Of a stretch of DNA of 64,000 nt, positions 60,933 to 64,000 are shown in pieces. Positions within the stretch are counted from its first letter, which is position 1; every line of letters begins with the position of its first letter. This DNA is from Bradyrhizobium sp. ORS 285 (GTDB taxonomy: Bacteria > Pseudomonadota > Alphaproteobacteria > Rhizobiales > Xanthobacteraceae). The stretch lies in NCBI RefSeq assembly GCF_900176205.1, contig NZ_LT859959.1, forward strand, positions 930,001-994,000, read 5' to 3'. Made by a program: the position numbers and the translations under genes. The notes beneath the pieces are model-generated. The model was not told where the DNA came from. It did not search any database and was given only the letters and a program-made list of their open reading frames with translations.

Positions 60933-61007
60933 TGGTGGGCGCACAAGGGATCGAACCTTGGACCTCTCCCGTGTGAAGGGAACGCTCTCCCGCTGAGCTA
61001 TGCGCCC
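60933..61007 (-). tRNA. tRNA-Val (anticodon CAC)
   Basis: 75 nt including the encoded CCA. On the minus strand the acceptor GGGCGCA pairs with TGCGCCC, the D arm is GCTCAGCGGGAGAGC, the anticodon loop TTCACAC gives CAC, and the T arm is CAAGGTTCGATCCCTTG. It decodes GUG. No integrase or duplicated 3' end was seen beside it. Confidence 0.97.
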
Positions 61008-61229
61008 GGATCCTGGTGGCTGCCTGCCGTGAAGCGTTGAGGCAGCTGCCGAAGCAGTCCGTCGGAGCCCGCGATTTACGAAGCGCGGGCGGGGGGTGTC
61101 AAGGATTTGCGGCGGGGTTGGCGAGGAAAACTGCGCGGGCGTGCCGCGCGGTTTCCGATTGGGCCGAAATCGGCTGTTTCGTCGACCCCGCCCAGGGTAG
61201 GGGCAGGCCATGTAGAGACCCGACCCGCC

Positions 61230-62507
61230 TCAAGCCCCGATCTGCCGGGCCCGCGAGGCGTGGGACTGCAGCGCGCGGATGCGGTCGGCGAGGGTGCCGC
61301 CCTGGGGCGCGCCGGCGGTGGCCGGGGCTGCGGGAGCGCCGTTGGCGTTGGCGGGCTTGGCGGCGGGTTCTGCGGCCAGCATGGCCTCGATGGTCGAGTT
61401 CGGGCCCTCGATCTGCATCGCGAGTTTTGCGACCTCGGCGGCGATGTCGTTGATGCGCTCACGCAGAAGCGCGTTCTCCATACGCTCCTGGGCCCAGGTG
61501 CTTTCGGCCTGCTGCTGGATCGCGTTCATCTCGCGCTGCAGCTTGGCGCGCTCGTCGCGGGCGGCCTGCAGCTGCTCTTCGAGCGCGGCCTTTTCCGACT
61601 TCAGCCGGTCGAAGGCAGCGGACTTGCCGCTGCCCATGCCGGCCAGCTCCTCGCGCAGCTCCTTCAGGGCGCGGTCGGCGGCGGCATTGGCCTCACGCAG
61701 CTGGTTGTTCTCGAAATCGCGCTCCGCGAGCAGCTTGCCCTGGGACGACAGCCGGCCTTCGAGGTCGGCCACGCGAGATGCCAGCATCTCGGCTTCCTTG
61801 ACCTGGACGATCAGCTGGCGGTCGAGCTCGGTGACGCGCTGGCTGAGATTCTCCACCCGCGCGCGGGCGTCGTTGAGCGCCTTGGTCGCGGTGTCGGATT
61901 CATCGCGCTCCAGCGCCAGACGGGCCTGGGTGGCGGAGAATTCCTTCTCGGCGTCGGAGACGCGGCTGCGCAGCTCCTCGACCTGGGTCTTCACCGTGAC
62001 CAGTTCGACCTGGCGGCTGTCGGCGAGCATGGACTTGTCATTCAGCTCGGCGGTCAGGCGGACCAGCTCGGCCTGTTTCTCCTTCAGCGCCTGCTCGGCG
62101 GCGCGCAGTGCCTCGGTCTTGGCGGCGAACTCTTCTTCCGTCGCGCGCAGCTGATCCTTCAGCGCCTTCTCGCGGGCTTCGAGGGCGAAGATCGCGGCGT
62201 TCTTCTCGCCGAGCTCGATCTTCATGCGGTTGATGGCGTCGGTCTTCTTGCCGAGATCGGCGAGCTGGCCGGTGGCCTTGTTCTTGAGCGCGTCGACGCT
62301 CATCTCGAGCCGCCGCGCCGACATCGCGAACTCCGCGCGCAGCTGGTCCTTGTCGGCCTGGATCTCGGCCATCGACAGCGGCGTCGCCGCTTCCAGCCGG
62401 CGCGTCGTCAGCCGCACCGCACGATTGTGCACCAGCGGCACGATCATGAGGGCACAGAGCATGGCGATCAGAAAACCGATCGCAAAATACATGATCGGCT
62501 CGACCAT
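61230..62507 (-). CDS. Membrane-anchored coiled-coil protein
   Basis: 425 aa from the ATG at 62507 (MVEPIMYFAIGFLIAMLCAL). One N-terminal membrane span is followed by about 330 residues of near-continuous heptads (for example LDRQLIVQVKEAEMLASRVA). A short helical patch (INDIAAEVAKLAMQIEGPNS), an Ala/Pro linker and GGTLADRIRALQSHASRARQ close it. The form is like a tethered spacer such as RmuC- or TolA-like proteins, but no enzymatic domain is present. Probably a structural or scaffold protein on the cytoplasmic side. Confidence 0.85.
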   Translation of the reverse strand: MVEPIMYFAIGFLIAMLCALMIVPLVHNRAVRLTTRRLEAATPLSMAEIQADKDQLRAEFAMSARRLEMSVDALKNKATGQLADLGKKTDAINRMKIELGEKNAAIFALEAREKALKDQLRATEEEFAAKTEALRAAEQALKEKQAELVRLTAELNDKSMLADSRQVELVTVKTQVEELRSRVSDAEKEFSATQARLALERDESDTATKALNDARARVENLSQRVTELDRQLIVQVKEAEMLASRVADLEGRLSSQGKLLAERDFENNQLREANAAADRALKELREELAGMGSGKSAAFDRLKSEKAALEEQLQAARDERAKLQREMNAIQQQAESTWAQERMENALLRERINDIAAEVAKLAMQIEGPNSTIEAMLAAEPAAKPANANGAPAAPATAGAPQGGTLADRIRALQSHASRARQIGA

Positions 62508-62650
62508 GACGCACAACTCCCGGTCCGAAATGATTAACGGAATCACAATGCACGGCGGGCTGATTCATTGCCAGCCCAATGCCGTGTTAACCTTGATCCG
62601 TCACGGGAGAGCGTGTCTCAACGGTACCAGTTGGCGCTATCGGCCCCGTA

Positions 62651-63322
62651 TCAGAACGGGTTCCAGGTCGCGCTCGGGGTGAACTTGAGGTAGCCGACAT
62701 TGGCGCCGAGCCGCAGGCCGATGCCGGACCGGATCGGCACCAGCACGATGTTGTTGGCGGTCAGCGCCGTCATGCCGAAGCCGCCGACGATATAGGCCGA
62801 GCCGTCGATGCCGACGAAGCGCTGATAGATCGCGCTGGTGGCCGGCAGATTGTAGACGAGCGTCATGGTGCGGGCGCCATCGCCGCCCCAGTCGAAGCCA
62901 AGCGAGGGACCTTGCCAGAAGACGCGGAGGTCACCGGCATTCTTGGTGTAGAGCGTGCCTTCGCCGTAACGCAGACCGGCGACGAACGCGCCGGCGCCTT
63001 CCTCGCCGAGGATATAGCCGTTCGGCAGGCCCCATTGGCTGACCGCGCGCTCGATCACCGAGGCCAGCCCGCGCGAGACGTTGCCGAAGAAGCGGTGGCC
63101 GGCATTGACCAACTCGTCCGGATTGAAGCTGTCCGGGCTCGGCGCCGGACGCGGCGCAGGGGCCGCCTGGGGCGGCGGAGCCGGGTAGGCCGGCGCAGCC
63201 TGGTAAGGCGGAGCGGGCTGCGGGGGCGGCTGGTACGGCGGCGCCTGCTGCGCAGTGGCCGACGCAGCCATGGCCAGGACGGCCATCAGCGTCGTGGCGG
63301 CAAGGCGGATTGCAAAACTCAT
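62651..63322 (-). CDS. DUF1134 envelope protein, EipA-like
   Basis: 223 aa. The signal peptide is LAATTLMAVLAMAASATA, and a Pro/Ala/Gln-rich linker (about 27-65) leads to the DUF1134 domain: DELVNAGHRFFGNVSRGLA, QWGLPNGYILGEEGAGAFV, LRYGEGTLYTKN, and YIVGGFGMTAL. In Brucella the family member EipA is a periplasmic beta-barrel-like protein needed for envelope integrity. Same role inferred here. The coiled-coil gene lies 100 bp downstream. Confidence 0.92.
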   Translation of the reverse strand: MSFAIRLAATTLMAVLAMAASATAQQAPPYQPPPQPAPPYQAAPAYPAPPPQAAPAPRPAPSPDSFNPDELVNAGHRFFGNVSRGLASVIERAVSQWGLPNGYILGEEGAGAFVAGLRYGEGTLYTKNAGDLRVFWQGPSLGFDWGGDGARTMTLVYNLPATSAIYQRFVGIDGSAYIVGGFGMTALTANNIVLVPIRSGIGLRLGANVGYLKFTPSATWNPF

Positions 63323-63422
63323 CGATGGAAATCCCCTGCTGTCGGCGGCCCGACCGTCGCCTTAACCAGACGCCAATCACATCCGGCGATGGTCGACGAG
63401 TGGCATCACCCCCGCTATTCCC

Positions 63423-63953
63423 ATGTTATCGGCACCAACTATGACCGCACAACGGCAACAACGGAACCAGAAGGGCTCAAAGCCGCTGTTTTGCCGCGTA
63501 TTCGCCGCCTTCACGCTTGCTGCGCTGCTGATGCTGCCGGTTGCCCTGCGCGCGGCCACCACCCAGCGAATCATCTCCGACCGCTTCAGCGGTCTGGCGA
63601 TCGACGGTTTCGATCCCGTGTCGTATTTCGTCGATGGCAAGGCCTTGCTGGGCCTTCCCGACTTCGAGGCCGCGCAGGGCGGGGTGGTCTGGCGGTTCCG
63701 CAACGAGGGCAACCGTGCCTCCTTCCTCGCCCATCCGGAGGTCTATGGCCCGCAATTCGGCGGCTATGACCCGACCGACGTGGCGCGCGGCGTCACCGTC
63801 GCCGGCAATCCGCGCCTGTTCGCGGTCGTCGAGGACCGGCTGTTCCTGTTCAGCCGCGAAGAAAGCCGGGATGCGTTCAAGGCCGATCCCGAGCGCTATC
63901 TCTCCAAGGCCGAGGCGCGCTGGCCGGCGCTGCAGGAGGATCTGCCGCAATAG
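63423..63953 (+). CDS. YHS-domain exported protein
   Basis: 176 aa; an ATG at 63441 is an equal start choice. A Lys/Arg-rich N-terminus and a hydrophobic segment (VFAAFTLAALLMLPVALRAA) make a signal peptide or anchor. The YHS-like domain reads AIDGFDPVSYFVDGKALLG, VVWRFRNEGNRASFLAHPE and YGPQFGGYDPTDVARGV. YHS domains are small modules often found with metal-handling proteins. Function here unknown. Confidence 0.88.
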   Translation: MLSAPTMTAQRQQRNQKGSKPLFCRVFAAFTLAALLMLPVALRAATTQRIISDRFSGLAIDGFDPVSYFVDGKALLGLPDFEAAQGGVVWRFRNEGNRASFLAHPEVYGPQFGGYDPTDVARGVTVAGNPRLFAVVEDRLFLFSREESRDAFKADPERYLSKAEARWPALQEDLPQ

Positions 63954-63956
63954 GCT

Positions 63957-64000
63957 TCAGACGGCCGTCACCGCGCCGGGATCGCCCCAGGCGATGAAGG
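63957..64000 (-). CDS. 3' end of a leftward gene (partial)
   Basis: A minus-strand open frame enters from the right edge and ends in FIAWGDPGAVTAV and TGA at 63957, 3 nt from the convergent YHS gene stop. Too little is present to name a family. Confidence 0.45.
   Translation of the reverse strand, partial: FIAWGDPGAVTAV

Noticed and set aside
60933..61007. tRNA-Val as an integration site for a genomic island
   Set aside because: No integrase, no duplicated tRNA 3' end, and housekeeping genes on both sides.

Overview
The window is a 64-kb piece of a GC-rich alphaproteobacterial chromosome, most likely Bradyrhizobium or a close relative in the Nitrobacteraceae. The grounds are the EipA-type DUF1134 protein, the CYP153 P450s, the YcjX/YcjF pair, the redox-type adenylate cyclase, the many GTG starts, and dense intergenic palindromic repeats of the kind found in bradyrhizobial genomes. 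Genus assignment is inference. There is no rRNA, CRISPR array, prophage or integrase. The only clear autonomous mobile element is one intact IS1182-type insertion sequence.

Region 1 (1-17.3 kb): a partial J-domain/TPR protein; a DapA-like lyase/synthase; an orphan molybdopterin dehydrogenase subunit; a TctE/TctD-like two-component pair divergent from a three-gene SsuABC/TauABC-type uptake operon; a second two-component pair (EnvZ/OmpR type) divergent from a small secreted Gly-rich protein and a LemA-TPM-TPM envelope operon; and a WYL regulator divergent from a glutathione S-transferase, with an 11-bp inverted-repeat operator between them.

Region 2 (17.3-39 kb): a 1.1-kb gene-free stretch with a structured repeat; a low-complexity membrane protein; a secreted CxxCH protein; a CoA-transferase; a cold-shock protein; a cyclase that joins a His-rich membrane anchor, a 2Fe-2S ferredoxin and a class III cyclase domain; a GT-C glycosyltransferase; YcjX/YcjF; a hemolysin-III-like protein; an SDR enzyme; the IS inserted in a second copy of the structured repeat; an outer-membrane barrel; and a very Ala-rich exported protein.

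Region 3 (39-50.6 kb) is a catabolic block, almost all on the minus strand: a benzoylformate-decarboxylase-like ThDP enzyme, a MaoC/HTD2 hydratase, a class III CoA-transferase, an acyl-CoA dehydrogenase, a split two-subunit ThDP decarboxylase, two CYP153 P450s, and divergently isovaleryl-CoA dehydrogenase. It looks like oxidation of small branched or dicarboxylic acyl groups plus alkane/fatty-chain hydroxylation.

Region 4 (50.7-64 kb) is mostly envelope and housekeeping: DUF898 plus M48 protease, L,D-transpeptidase plus DUF2927, an acetolactate-synthase-like enzyme, a small nuclease-fold protein, DinB, RNase Z, tRNA-Val(CAC), a membrane-anchored coiled-coil protein, EipA and a YHS protein.

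The most unusual signal is not a gene. Two copies of a roughly 110-nt multi-hairpin element (18021-18127 plus strand, 32231-32336 minus strand) differ in sequence but keep their stems through paired compensatory changes. One copy sits in a longer repeat that the IS1182-type element has split.
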